From Malachius bipustulatus (Eukaryota > Arthropoda > Insecta > Coleoptera > Melyridae): DNA of 64,000 bases. Numbering within the stretch: the first letter of the stretch is position 1; each line of letters begins with the position of its first letter. The notes beneath the pieces were generated by a model. That model searched no databases. It saw nothing but the letters and a program-made list of their open reading frames with translations, and was not told the origin of the DNA. Shown here piece after piece: positions 11,501 to 26,500 of the stretch. The stretch covers positions 41,839,341 through 41,903,340 of the forward strand of contig OU342632.1 of assembly GCA_910589415.1 (NCBI GenBank), read 5' to 3'. The translations under genes were made by a program, and so were the position numbers.

Positions 11501-14500
11501 ATAACAATAATAATTATTACATATCTAAGAGCTTAATAAAGTTTAAACATAGAAATGAATCAGTGCCTTCATTTTTCTTTACAGCTGAGAACGGACACGG
11601 GTACTGTAGCCACATGCTACTTGTGCTATGTCGTCTTGCATCAGCAGTGGAACGGCTACGAGACTACCAAACGTCCCCACATGGAACGTCTATACTGGAT
11701 GAAGCGTGTGGACAACGGGCCCTACACAGGTGCCGACATGGGAGTGCAGGGCGAGTACGCTGCCCAGGTACTGGGAATCGGTACCGAATGCAGCAGTAGC
11801 AGTAGGCCGGGGATCAAGGAAGAAATGGCCGCACCTCCTGTACCTCAAGCGACAATGCAACAGGTAAGAGTTTGAGTATTTCAAAACCTCCCTGTAGTAA
11901 GTTACAGTTTTTTCTCGTGGTTTTCCTTTTTTTGACAATTGCTTTTCACAGTATCTCAAATGATTTTCTTATTTTTCTATCTATCAATCAATTGCTCTTT
12001 GTGTCAAATTACTTTAACTTTATATCAATTGCTTTTCCTATTTACATGCAGTGCGATTATTATAAACATTGGAAAAGCATTTGGTATGAAAGGATCTAAT
12101 TTGACAAAAGAGGAATTTGATTTGAAAAAATCACACTGACGTTTGATAAATCATTTGACAAATTTGGAAACACAATAATAATTGACAAAAGACAAAAACT
12201 AAAAAAGAAAGACTGTATTTTAAGAAAATTGGTTCCCACTCCAAATTCTCCTGCAGTATGTAATCGAATCAGTGTGGAAACAAATGAAGGAAATCTTTTT
12301 GCAAAACAGGTTGTCCACATGCTGAAGCTGAAGAAAAAATAATATTGTTACGGGTCTCACAATTATAAAATCACCACCACTGAAGTTTGCAAATTCCTTT
12401 ATTAACTAACCAAAGTACAACTTATAACCTCTAAATCTAAATAATCAATAAACACAGCTGTCATCTTGTCTCCACTCACAGATATTACACCACTTGTCTA
12501 TTCTTTACAATCCGCTATATCACTAGTCACTACTGGCTTCCTTACTTCAGACTTCACTTCCACTTTCCAGTAACTACGACTCTGTCTTCCTTACTATACT
12601 TCAGCTTTCACTTTCACGTCCAAGATACTCTACTACTACTAGAGTGCCGACAGTTCCGCTTTTATAGCATGGTCGTGGATTATGGAAATGTCAGATTGTT
12701 CGGCGAGACCACTCTAGTATTTAATAGAACGCACAACTGTCCGTCAATGTGTCATGCGTCGAATTGTCGTGAAACTGTCATTGTCTTTTTGGGCCAAACC
12801 ATTACAAAAAAAATGTAAACAAACAAAATGGTGAAACTGGAATTTCTAAGAACAACTAATAGAATTTTTCGAGAGTGGTCTCGTTATACTATGTTGTTTA
12901 TTTGTTCATTAGTTCATTTGCATAATGTACCTACTGTAGTAATTAGATTTGTAGATAGGGGGTGATTATTTTATTTAAGGTAGTTTATGGTAGGTCATTT
13001 GATCAGCATTAATGTTTGTCAAATTTATTTTTACATTTTATTTAGCTTTTGGAATGTTCTGGTATGCTTTTAGTCCCAGTTAATTATCTATGAAAATTAT
13101 GGGCATGAATTTTTCGAACCTGGTCTAAAAATACCAACGAACAAGCTCTTGATTGTTGGGTAATTATAATAATTGGAGCCCTTCTTCACATTCTTCACTC
13201 CACCAACATTAAACAACAGATCTTGATTGTTGTTTAAACTTTTTTGAAGTGAACCTCGAACTTTGCCAAACGATTTCCGAACAATAGTTTCAATTTTCAA
13301 CAGTCATTTGAATTGAATTTTTGGAAAAAAAATGAAGGAAGACATTTATTAAAGCGTTGATTAGTTTTTTTTTTATATAAATATAATTATGACTTTTCTC
13401 CAGTATAAAACTGAATATTGAAAACAAATTATCCCTTTTCAGTTCAAGCATAATTCAACTTAACCTTTGAATATTTTCCACTTTCATTTTCAAGTTTAAT
13501 AAGTCTTCTGGATTACAGAATTTTTTTCATTAGAAAATATAAATTACATCATGAATGAAAATATTATAACGAAGGAACGAGGAACACTAGAAAAAATATT
13601 CTGGATTCGTGTTTGTTTACCTTCTACAACATTTATGATGACTCAGATGATTGATTATGTCACCTTCGTGATAGTTCTAGTGACATGACAGAAATGACAT
13701 ATTCTACATTCTACTAAATGCCAGAAGGGTTCCGCGTTCTCCGATCTAGACTTCACGGGCCAACGGGTATATAATAAAAGCTGTCGGCATTCTAGCAGTC
13801 AGTTGTGATTTAAAGTGGAAGACTGAAGTAGAAAACAGAGTGAAGTGAAAGAGTATAGTTGTGTTGAAGTGATATCTGTGTGTAAATAAGAGAAAAGCTG
13901 ATTATTTAGATTTGGAGATTATTTTTATGAGTTATAATAGTTGTGTTAAAGAATAAATAATTTTGTAAGACTTTTAGTTTGTGAATTAATAAAGTGTAAG
14001 ACCCGTAACAATATTTATATTTTTCTGACGGACACCAGAATCCAAGCCTTGATCGTAGTGCCATTACAACAAAAAAACAAACTCGAGCTCATTCTAACCT
14101 TGTCACAGGCTTAGGCTTACAATAAATTTATCAGGTTCTCAGCACGATACTAAGAAAGAAATAAAACAAGTTAATAATGATGAACAAAAACTTTCTTTCG
14201 TTCGAGGTGTGGGAGTGTACTCACCACAATTTCAGCAAATATACACAAACTACCAGAGACAGGGAGTATCTGGATCTGCACTTGCTTAATATCAGTCAAA
14301 AAAAGAAAAGAACATTTTTTTTGCTATATTTTTTTTATTTGAAGCCCGTTGTGGATTTAAAAGTGCCATAGTATTTAATTCTCCATCAAGACGTTGCAAC
14401 GATTCTAAAATTATCCAAATTCTTCTCCCCATTTCCTCTTCTATTCTTCTATTCCTCATAACACAATTCAAACTTGGGAATGACTTGTCAGATTTTAGGA

Positions 14501-17500
14501 AGATTTAGAAAGATTTTAGGAAGATTTAGATAGATTTTAGGAAGTATTAACTCGTGGCTGAAGCTTTCAAAATATTTATTCAAGAAATCAAATGTTTTAG
14601 AGACGATAAATGGGGCAAGGCGACACATATTTCAAGGTAGTCTCAAACATTGCATCCTTGAACCCTTAAAAAAATTGGTCGATATCGATTTTTTTATATT
14701 ATTGCAATAATTATGATTATTATATAAAATAGTCCTTTTCCATCTTAAAATATTTGATCTTATATGTATATTTTAAGGGATGAAGGATGAAATATTCAAT
14801 AATGACTTTAAATTTGAATACTGTTAAGTATATAATAACCCTGTATAATTTATAATGTTAAAAAGTGAGGCAATATTATAATACTAATTGTAGTGTTTCT
14901 GTTTCAAAGGGGGCAATTGGCAAATTTTGAAAAACACTTATTTGTAAATCAATAGCTTGCAATTACCATCACCGAATTTCTATAAAGGGGACAAGTGCCT
15001 TGCATTTATTATAATAATATTTACCAAGTTTCAATGTAATTTTTTTGACATTTTCATCAATCTCTCTGGAAGATGATTTTGGCATTTTGGAACGGCAACG
15101 CTACAATTTATTAACAACAAAACTTCAAGTTTTCATTAACAAAATTTACATTATTTAATTTCATGTTGCCAACTTAGCAAAGTGGAGCCACTTAGCTGCT
15201 TCTGGTCATTAGTAAGAAACAGTTCTGATGTTATATCCCATAGAATTAGGTTCATTATTTTGAAATTACATTACGTATTTGCTGGTATCAAGCAACAAAT
15301 TACTCAGATTAGGATTTTGTAATTTTTGGTTGTAATAAAAGTTTGTTCTTAAGTTTAAAAGTACCAATACCAAATTATTAATCATTAGTAAGCCTAATCC
15401 TTGAAATGAAAAATGAAGTGTTTTGACAAGTTAAATTAAGAAAAAATTTGATGAAATAAATTATATGAGGGGAAATGTATTGATAAGTTATTAGGAGCTC
15501 AATTTTAATTCAAAATCCATTAAAAATACTTCTTTCTTCCTTTAATTATAAGAAAACGATGAAGATATCAGTTTTTGTTTACCTAATATCCAGAATCTAA
15601 ACGATAACAAACTAAAAATAAACCAATAAATTAAAATAATTAATTCTTAATTTATTAGTAATGGAAAATTTTGTACCGCCAAGCAAAAATCCATATATCA
15701 TTATATAATTAAAAATTGTTTTGGATGTATGTAGTATGTACCTTACCTACATAATTAAGTTGCTGCATATGCATTATGTATCTATGTATGTATTTACCTT
15801 TAATAGAGAGACAAAAATAGAATCCCATTAATATATGTAGATGTACCGCTTTTTATATAATGCTTATTTACTCTTGTTATACCTTATGTGACTGTTAGTA
15901 GTAAGGTAGACATTTTTAGCAATCAACCCAAAAAAAACAAATCCCTTGTTAAACAAAGCAGGTTTCTTGATTGTTTCATTTTTTGTTTATTTATGTAATG
16001 TATTTTGTAGTTAGTCTGGTTTTAACTAGATTTCGAAGAAAATGTAAATAGCTACTTGTTTTGTATGTTTGAATGAGAATTCTGAACCTAATGCTCTTTT
16101 AATCCTTTAATGGTCATTTTTGCAAGGAATGAAATGAGCAACTTTTGCAAGTGCTTGTTCATTGTTCAATAACAAAGTTACAATAGCATTGGATAATTTA
16201 GATTTTACAGAATCAATTTCTTTATCTCAAATGACACTTGACATTGGTTTATTTGATTTTCGAATTTTCCTTATTTTGCTTTAATGATCTATTTATTGTT
16301 TCCTAAAGTTGTCTTACTTTTAATCATAAAATTTCATCAGTATATAATATACGAGTATCCTCGAACAAATATTTGGTTAAGTTCGAGGTTGATTTTTTCG
16401 GTATTTGATTATGACGTCCGTCCGACATCACAGTAATATCTAATCATTATATTTATTTCGTACCAGTACAGATTGGTATTTGTGTAATTATTAATCTAAT
16501 TAATGTCGACTGATGAATTAATTACCATAACTCCTATCTTAGTAATATATTTACTTCTGATTAGATTATTTGACTTTATATCTGTGCAACTCTCTGCTGA
16601 TGTCTGGTCATTTATCGTTCTCTACTATACCAGTGTTCATATTCATGATGTGAAATATATTGTCTGCACTTTTGTGAAATCACAACTGTTCGTTCAGTTA
16701 CTAATTGCTAATTAGTAGTGTGAGCAAAAGTTATTTTTATGATTTATTATTTCATATGTGTGTGTTTGGTGATTTGATCGGATAAATTGATCTATTTCGT
16801 TTAGTAAAAAAGTGATGACTGTTGAAGGACCGCAGTATTATTTCGTAAGTAGTGTTGAACATCATAATGTCTGGATTTTAATCTTGTTAATGGTCGTAGA
16901 TAAGTCATTTTGTAGTTGAACACAGTAGTTTAAGTTTTACATGACAAACTGTGGTTCTGGCGATAACGCTGACTTTATGTTAAAGGTCGATACGTTAAAA
17001 ATAATGAACGTTATCTGGAAGGTTTTCAAAATTTTATATTTTTCGCCTGATTTGTTATTATTGTCATAAGCGTTATCGGTAATTTATTTCTTTGCATTTA
17101 GAATTGGAAATATAATTATTCCACCAATCCAACAACAGATTTATAATTTTAAAACCTGCCTCGATGGCCATGATTCTCGATTCTTGTTGAAAATGGGACA
17201 AAAAATGAATATGCAAAATTGAATAATAAATTAATTAATTCAAATATAATGGATGGTTTTATTATGGTTTTTTTATTATTATCCTGGGGAAATTTACAAT
17301 AACCAGTTTGAACTCATTCTTGTTTGTAAGGATGTGCATATTTCAGTTGAGTTGTCTTCGTTGTAGTGAGTTGAGTTGCATTTACGACCAAACTCTGTGA
17401 AGATCAGTTAGTGATTACTTTTTTTATGTTGTGGCACTATGACCCTTTGTTTCATTCATTTTATGAGTGTACTCCTGTAAGCATTTGTTTTTTCCCACCA

Positions 17501-20500
17501 TAAGTCGAATGTCATCGTAATTTCTTTTGCATACAGACATAAGAATTTGATTAATTCAAGATTGATAGAAATTACTAAAATGTCAAATGTTTTTCCTACA
17601 AATAATAATGTCAACTAATGACTCAACTAATTGCTAATTGAAGTCATTGATTTTGCTTTTGCAAAAAATGGGAATATACCTTTCCAAAACTTTTGACTGA
17701 TTTAACCATGGAATATTATTGCATCTCATTATGGTTTTTCTTAGTAAAGATTGTATTATTATTGGTCTTATTTAGCTATTATTTAATTATTACAAGAATA
17801 TATTGAATATCATGCTTATATGGTGTCCCTCAGGGATCCACATTGAGACCTCTGTTTATTGTAATTTGAAGTAGCACCGCAATTTTTGATTTTCAAGTAA
17901 AAAAATATGTACTGAAATGCGTCCGAGATGTGCTGTTATGTGCTTCACTTGAAAAAATCTAAGAGTATGGTTTTTATAGGCCTCATTTTCCGCGAAGTTA
18001 GTTCAATCCTTTTTTTCTCTTGAAAGCGTAACTTGTGCTAGAATGTCTGGTTGTTTTTCTCTGTCTATGGCACATGTCAGCACAACTTGCTTTAAAAAAA
18101 GGGTGGTGGCTAACTTGGCAAAAAAGTGTTACCCTATTTAAATCTCACCATTAGTTTTTTTTTTAATGGAGTACATGATAGCACATCTCAGGAACATCGT
18201 AGCTCATTTTTTAAATTAAAAATCCAAAATGGTTTTGCTAATTTCATGCACATGTAGGTGCCTATGCTATTTAATGTCAACTGACTAAAAAACTTTATTG
18301 AAGATCTTGAGAAAAATCTATTTGAGATTCCAGATCTAAGCCAAAAGTGAGATATAAATTGCTGAAGCTTCCATAGCACAGTACCCATATAATTATACAG
18401 ATAACCTAATATTAAAAAACAAAATGGGCATTTGAGGGATAACAAAACATAATTTATAGTAATTTATAGTCGGTTAAATTTAAAATTGAGTACCTATAGG
18501 AAGTTCATTTATTTGAAATAGTTTTAGATCACATTATTGCGAAGTATTAAGGTTTATTTGTAAATTATTCAGTTACTCATTGTAAAAGTGATGAATTTAA
18601 TACTAGGTACTTAGAAAGTAAACAATCTAGTTGAAATTAAAATAAAGAGTGTAGGTGTACTTGAAATTTGTAGTAAAGGGATCGATCGACATTCTAGTTA
18701 ATACTAGTCGAGTCATTTATCTAAGTCTATAAATTCAAGGAAAAAATACTAGAAAGATAAATCTGATTAAGGGGATTTGTAGCTTATGATTACCTATGTA
18801 CCTACTTACTTTTTTAATTGATTTGTTGTAAGTGTGTATTTTTTGACATACTTAAGAAGCAGTTAATTGTTAATTTTTAATCCTGACAGCTGACAGCATA
18901 ATTAATAACATACCAGCATCAATATCTACGTAACATGTATAATAAGTTATTTAGTAACAACTTATAAAATTATAATATTATAATGACAATCAATTTGTTG
19001 TTATTTGACTTATTTGAGTACTTTTTTATTATAAAATACAATATTTCTAAAAGTTCCACATTTATTTTATTTAGATAAAACAAATAATATCTAATGAAAT
19101 GACCGACATTTTTTCTTGCTTGCAAAAATTGAATATACGTGAGCTAATAATCTGTAGCAATGAGTTAGTTTAAAAAAAGAAAACTGTAAAGCTATGATTA
19201 AATTTGGTTTTTCATGTTCAGAAGAGGGTAACAATAACAGGGTGTCCAAGAAATTGGAGAAACGTTGCCTGTTTTTTTTTTGTGCTTGCTGAAATATACT
19301 GCCAATACTAAACATTATATATTTCTTATTAAAGCCACTCCTTTTCTATTATTGAAAATAAAAAAATATATTTTTTTAAGCTTACATAAGTCGTCATGAG
19401 TCATCCATTTGGTATTTCAAAAATTTTCAAAGTCAGCTAGATCCCAGGGATTTGATAGGCAATTTTTGTTTTTCCTATGGTCCCCATATTGCGAGCCATA
19501 TTGTTTTTTCATGTTATTCGAAATAAAAAATCAAGAAAAACAAAAATTGACTATTGAAACTCTGGAATGAAAAGAATTTTAATTTTTCAATAATAGAAAA
19601 AATATGGCAAAAAAAGAAATCTCGTTTTTTTAGTTCTTTAAGCATATTCCAGCAAGACTGAATTTATTCTAAATTTCTCTTCATATTAATTATCAGCACA
19701 ACTTTGTGTATATCTTAAGATAACCGAGATCCCCATGGATTATGTCTAAAAACCCTGTATACAATCATTATTGTTCGGGGATAGTAAAAAGGGCCCACTA
19801 TTCATTGCTTGTACAACACTCCCAAAAAAAAAAATAGTTTACAAGAAATACAAATATCTAAACATCACACAATTTCTGCTAGATTTATCAGTTATTATTT
19901 GTTATTTTTTTTTACATTTTACATTTTTTACTTATTCTGTAAAACGTGTATTTGGTTGACCCCTTTATAAGGGCTGTATCTCGAAAAGGGTGCCTCTTTG
20001 GCCATTGATAATTTCGGTTAAAATATTTTTTATTCGGGACTCTGTGGTAGAGCTTTGGTGGTACCTTTTAGCGACACTGTATAGGATGACTGATTTAATT
20101 ACTCGTGTAGGAATTTTTTTCTTCCGTCTTTATAAGTTGAGATATTCAAGTGAACAGGTAAAATTGATTAAAAGATTAGATAATATTTCCGTGGTAATCC
20201 TATATTATGAGCTTGTGAGTCATAATAATTAGATATTATACGCTTGTTTCCTAGTGTACTTTGGTATTCTAGAATCGGGTAAAACCTTTTATTAATAATT
20301 GATATTAACATTTGATATTTTAATTGGTAGTCATTGCATTCTGTCCTTATATTTGAGAAAGGTATTTTATGTAATTTTGCTCATCTTGCAAATAATCAAA
20401 GTTTAAAGTTTAAATGGAAATATTTACTTGGTGACTTCTGGATTCTGTCATTAGTTTGTGAAACTACTGAAACTAGTTATTTATATTTATGCAAATGAAT

Positions 20501-23500
20501 TTTATTTATAGAACAAATACAATATTTTACTTAATTATGCGATATCAGCTGACTGGTTAGTTGGAAGACTCATTAATTTTACAGTACCAGTGTGAAATAA
20601 CTCATGATTATTGCATTATTTTTATCTTTAATTACCCCCTTGTTAGTGTTTTGTAAGTAAATAATTACGGACTTCTTTTTCGAAAACAAAGTCCATTAAA
20701 GCAACAACATAAAATGAATAAACATTTTTTTTTTATTAAAGAGAGTTTCTAATAACTTGCCTGTTACAGGTTGCAAATAACATTCAAGAGAAAGAAATGA
20801 TACCAGAACGGGCTCTGGACTTGACGCATCCTCAATCTTTATCAACCCCGACGACGACGACTTCAATTCCGGTCCACCACAACACCAATTCGAATTCTTC
20901 TACGGGAACCGACATCCTCGACTTAAGCATGCCGGACAAGAACTCTGTGACGGAAGTCTGCTACGTTTGCGGCGACGAGTTCAAAAGAGGCAGTCTCGGC
21001 CTCATCGCCGCCAAGTATCAGAGCGACGACAGCTTCCAGTACCAACCGTTTTTTCCCAGTCTCATCAAACACCCGCGTCCCAGTCGATCGAGACCGATGG
21101 ACTCGACCGGTAAAGTCCAAGCGTGCACCGACTGCCAGAAACATCTAATAAGTCAATGGGAGGTGTTCCAGGAACAGCAGGTACCTCATTCGGATCGAAA
21201 TTACACCCTTCGGAAGAGGCAGATAGCCACCGACGACACTACATCCTTCACTTGTTACACCTGTGCCTTGGAGTACCCATCCAGTTGCGTACGATTGCTG
21301 TACTGTTGTCCTAATGCCGAGAAAGAACCGTATTTCCCTTTCATTAAAATGATCAATCCACCCCCCGGCGCCAGTCCGATCAGTCCTCAGGGGATGGTGC
21401 AAGTGTGCGTGCTGTGTTATAAGTCGGTACCCCAGAAACACGACGTCTATGGGGGTGATCCTAATGTGCTTATAAATAATAACGTGAGTGGTAACGATGT
21501 GCAATATCATAACAGTAGTTCATCTCGGCATAGTACAGCACGATCGCCCGTTAACAGTACCAATTCGGATATAAGATACAAACCTTATGACATGAGTTCC
21601 GGTAGTATTGCCAATAAGAAGAAACAGGCCGCCCTGGATGGTAGAAATATGAAGGTGAGTGCCTATTTTGTTGGGTTTTATCAATGTTATCGGATGAGAA
21701 TTGACTTATTTTGATATGGGATAAAACTGTGGGTTATTCAGTTTCGTTTTAAGGCAGTTCCTTGACAGATTTATTTCAGTTTTTGATGCATTTCCGTCAA
21801 TTCTTAATTGATGTAGTGTACTATAAGGACGATTTTTTTTGTAACTTTACAAATTTGAAGGATTCAAATGTTTTTCGTCTTCACTAAGCTGAGTGTACAC
21901 ACACACAATATGGAATGCAGCATTAAATAATGATAAACTAGATGAGAGTTTCTTGAACCATGTGGGAAATGTCTATTTCACCTTGTTTTAAGTTCTGGCA
22001 TTGAAATTAAAAAAAAAAAAAATGATTCAGGGCTGATGGGTGGTCCCTTGTTCAATGTTCATTCATTTATTTCATGTTAAAATTCAACAAATCTTTAAAA
22101 TCTGATGTGTATGCTGGAGCACTGAAGTTCATATTCCTCTTCAATGATGTAGTTACAATAATGAAATATAAAAATATAAAATGTAATTAAAATTTATAAA
22201 TAAAATAAAATGGACGAGATGAGACCACCAATAAATGCAACCACAGCACCAAGACTCCCCCATCGTAATTTTGGAAATTCTTGTACAGTTTTATGAAGGA
22301 AGAAAAAAACATGACAAAATTTTTTAAATTCATTTTTAATTTTTTAAATTTCAATACAAGAACCTTGAAAAAACCCAAGGCAAAATAAAGATATTTTGAA
22401 TAATGATCAACTGACAGTGTTTCATCATTTCATTTATAAATGACAAAGGTGTTAAATACCATTGACTTTGCCATTAAAAGCCAAAGTGATTAAATGCCAG
22501 AGCAGCTCTCAGGAAGACATTTTCAGCATGAGTGCTTTTACTCATGGATAAATGACCAAACTGCCAGTTTGGGTCATAATTCTGAATCACCTGTGTAATC
22601 CTGTACAGGATAATTCAGTTCTAAATATGTAGTCAAACTCAACAGATAAATTATTTAATAATATTAATGAAACTCGAATCAAATATTTTAAATACAATTC
22701 AAAAAAAAATTTTTTATTCAGATGAAAAATTTCAAGGTCTCATTTTTTTAAATTTTATATACACTTATGCCCGGTTGCACGAACGTAATTAAAAACCTGT
22801 GAGATAATCATCGATTTGAAAACGCCCCGTATTATCAAAATATTGGTCTGATAGTGCTGGAAACAAACTCTACTCCCTTGTAGAAGAGTTAATTACCAAC
22901 AAAAATTAAAATATCCTTGAAAATATTCACCATATTTTCAAAATTTGAAATTTGAAATCGGTAATTATCTGAAATATTTTTATTACTTTTGTTCCGTCAT
23001 CATAGTTAATTTGATCGGTCAAAATTGAGACCTAATTGTGACGAACGATCGCTAAATTCATTTAATTCAACAAAATTTCGTTCGTCACCGCCAGACTTGG
23101 GGTTCAGAAAACAACACCCTACCTTTTACCCGCACACTCGCCCGCACATGAAGGAAGAAGGAAGAAACAAATACTTAACCAGCCGAAGTCGTGGCAGCAA
23201 GTCGCATTTTCGTGAGACGACCAAATCGGGTCGTGTCAATTGGATTTTGGTTACTCGTAATCGTCGAGTGAAATCGCATTTCGTGATACGACAAATCGTG
23301 TCGTATCAAATTCGTATAGTGAACTAAAAAGCCGCGCTTTACAACCGTGGCTTCTAATCGTTAAATTAAAGGGATTACCAACCCTCACAGCAGGAGACAG
23401 AAGCAGACCGAAGGTCAGTACCTATAATTATTCGAATTATTCATTGTGCAACCTATCTACTCCTGTTTCCTTCGGGGTTAATAGCCCTGGTCCTTCAGTC

Positions 23501-26500
23501 GTCAAACAACTTTTATGCAACAGGCCCTTAGTAGTTTGTCTCACCTTTTGGTCTTAGAGTCAAATCAGATTATTCTATTTTAATGTTTGAATTATTTCTG
23601 TTAAAGTTGAAAAATACTATTATGTTTAGGGCTGTTTTTTTTAAATTATACTAACTGGTTAACCGATGCTGTTAATCAACCATTAACCGGTTAAGCTTTT
23701 CAGTTTTCAGCAGTAAAAATGTGTCTGTTATTAATATAAAACCAGGCTGCTATATCCACGTCTATCATTGAGTTAACTGGGGTATTAAATCCAATACCAT
23801 TGCATTTGCTTGAAATTTCGGAAAGAGAAGAAGAGACCTAACAATGGCCAATTATGTGACCAATCAGGTTCTACTAATCAGTTTCTGGTTATCTCCATAT
23901 GAAAAGATTACCTTTTTAATTTCAAAATCACTACTTTATCATTCAACACCCGAATTTACCACTTCATATACAGGGTGTTTCGGTTTGTACGTTCATAATT
24001 CCGGCAAACGCTTTTTTATAAAGTTGTGCTCTAAAACGTTTTATTTTGGAGATAGAGTTGTTTTATTTTTTTAGCTGCTATATAATATGACCCCCCCTTC
24101 ATCTCGAAAGTAAAACGTTTTAGACCAAAACTTTATGGAAAAACAATTATTTTTACGTGGTCTACTGCTTGCCAGAATTATGGACATACAAACTAAAACT
24201 GTATAATGTGCAAGCGGCCATGGATTTGAGTGGATGAACTAGCTCCACGGTAGACAAGGAGATAGTAACCAATTTTGCTTTTTTATTAATGTTAAGACGA
24301 TTTCCACTAACACCATCAATACCACAATCATAAGAGAACATGACAACAATTCCCTCTCTTGAAGTGCGTTTCATACAAGGACACTAGGAGGGGATTTGCC
24401 AAATTGAATTCTCTCTCTCACAGGTTACTTGATATTTCTCTTAATTCTCCTTGAGATTTTATTATTATTATTATTTTAGCAGACTATAAAAAATAGGTCC
24501 AGTGGTCACAAACGGTTAACCGGTTAAAATCACAGCCTTAATTATTTTTGTGTCCAAGTTGTAAAAACACTTTTTTTATGGCAAAATGGTGCATCCAATG
24601 AAGACTTTATGAGAATTTGTTGAGTGGAAAAGGAAAACTAAATGAGCAATCCAGAAAAAGTGTAACTTTTTTATTCAGTCCAGTAACCACATATTTGTTT
24701 TATTCACAGTAATATATAATGATTTTATTTTATTTCACATAACAAAGTTGTATATTTATAATTAAAGTAAGATTATTTGTTGGAAATATTATGTCAAAAT
24801 GACTTTTTTCCTCAAAATGGCATTCGTCATCTGTGAAAGTTTGTCGGTGAGTTTGTAAATCACCCTGTATTTACTATTTACTGAATATTATTTTTAGGTG
24901 TGAGTCCAGCAGATTGAAAGTCAAGGAATCATTAATTACTGCTCTGCAAATATTTTCAATGCTCTAAAAGCACTGTTTATAAACATGCAGCTGAGATTGT
25001 TTTTAATTGATATTGTGGTGCCAGGACTGCCAGGTCTATAAAATGCATTAATTTTGAAGTGCTAATAAAAGATCAAATATTTAATCTATCCTTCAAAATC
25101 AACATTTAATTGGAAACCGCAATATGCTAGAATCTACAATTTTGTATTTTATAGGACAAATGATTATTTTTTAAATAATAATAAGCATTTACAGATCTGG
25201 TATTTACATTTTATTTTCCTAAAAATGAGAGAGATGCTATTGGTTAGTTACCTACTTGACCAAGCTGGTTAAAATTATTTGTGAATAGGGGAGTTAGTCT
25301 AATTTATTAAAAAAATTAAGTTACCAAACTATGAATTAATTTGTAAATTTATTAAATTTAGTGTAGCAGGTAACAGTATCAGAATTTTAACCATGTCTTG
25401 TGGGTATTTTCTGGGATGAGGATGAGATGCCTCAATTATATGAATGGCACATCAATTATTTCAGTTCAAAATTCAACTAATCAGTGAATTGTTTTTCGTT
25501 GACAATATGTTTCATGTTTTTTGTAATTATTTTGCTCTTTGCATCTTATATGTATAAGAGTTCAAGTCATTGGATTCTTAGGTGAGCTAATTTTCGTACA
25601 ATGTGTGCTCAAATTTACTAATAAATTACAAAAATGTAATCAAATGTGTAAGTATGAAATTATAATGGGACACGAATATCTCAATATCAAGTTCTTGTAT
25701 TAAACTACTGAACATACTAAAGATCTTTCTTTATCATTTTTAGCACTGGGGATTTTTCTAAAAATAAAAACAATATAGAAAATATGAAAGCTTCAGAACT
25801 GCTTCCCCCCCCCCCAAGGTTTTTGTCTTATTTTATTACAAACTTTTAACCCCTTTCAGCCCTCCCTGTCTCGTACGACCAGTCCGGCTCCGGACGTCAA
25901 TGGCCAGTCGAGTTCCACCCAGAGCTATCGCTGCTACATCTGCGCCGGTCTCTACCCTCGTCGGCAAATGGAATGGGTCAGCACCAGTCCGGAAGGGATG
26001 AATTCGCACGCCATGCATTTTCCGTGCCTCCGTTCGGTAGCGCGGACTTCCGAGAACACGTGCATGGACTCCCACGGGCGCGTGCTGACGTGCACAACCT
26101 GCGTCGACCATCTTGCCCGGCAGTGGGAGACCATGGAGGCCGAGAGAGTTCCACTCGAAAGGAGAAGGTCAGTTTCAGTAGAAAGAGGAATGTCATTTTA
26201 TTTTGCTATATTTGTGTCTTGTTTTTTTACTATACACTAAATTTTATTAATTTTTTTCAACAAAAAAGCAACAAAAAAATCTCCAATGGCATGATAATTT
26301 GACACAGTAACAATAAGAAGTAAAATTTAGACTTTGTGTGTATTGATGTCGGGCGTATAGATAAATCTCAGTAACAGTAACATTTGACAATAATTTTATT
26401 TATTAAACTTTTCTTTTTTTTATCCCCTAAACACTTTCCATATTTGTAGTCTTCCTCACAAAACACCCTGTGTAATAAAGAATATTATTCGTTTACAAAA

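Larger units (their letters stand above)
8586..11584 (+). other. GSE1 intron 2 (3.0 kb)
   Basis: Noncoding. Contains the MITE 8638-9216 just 52 bases after the donor, and a copy of an interspersed repeat near 10140-10310. Nothing else is recognised. Confidence 0.7.
11864..20769 (+). other. GSE1 intron 3 (8.9 kb)
   Basis: AT-rich noncoding sequence. It holds the inverted LTR-like element 12341-14015 and a reverse-transcriptase fossil at 17819-17866. A sequence around 19930-20085 is related to one at 35245-35300. I see no exon with GSE1 similarity. Confidence 0.65.
21655..25859 (+). other. GSE1 intron 4 (4.2 kb)
   Basis: Noncoding. Contains a repeat copy at 22800-22985, a paired-hairpin repeat at 23200-23311, a MITE at 23971-24200, and a run of C at 25805-25815 close to the acceptor of exon 5. 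Confidence 0.65.

Noticed and set aside
19242..19757. Possible MITE between CAGGGTGTCC and ACCCTGTA
   Set aside because: The termini pair over only about 8 bases and the next bases do not match.
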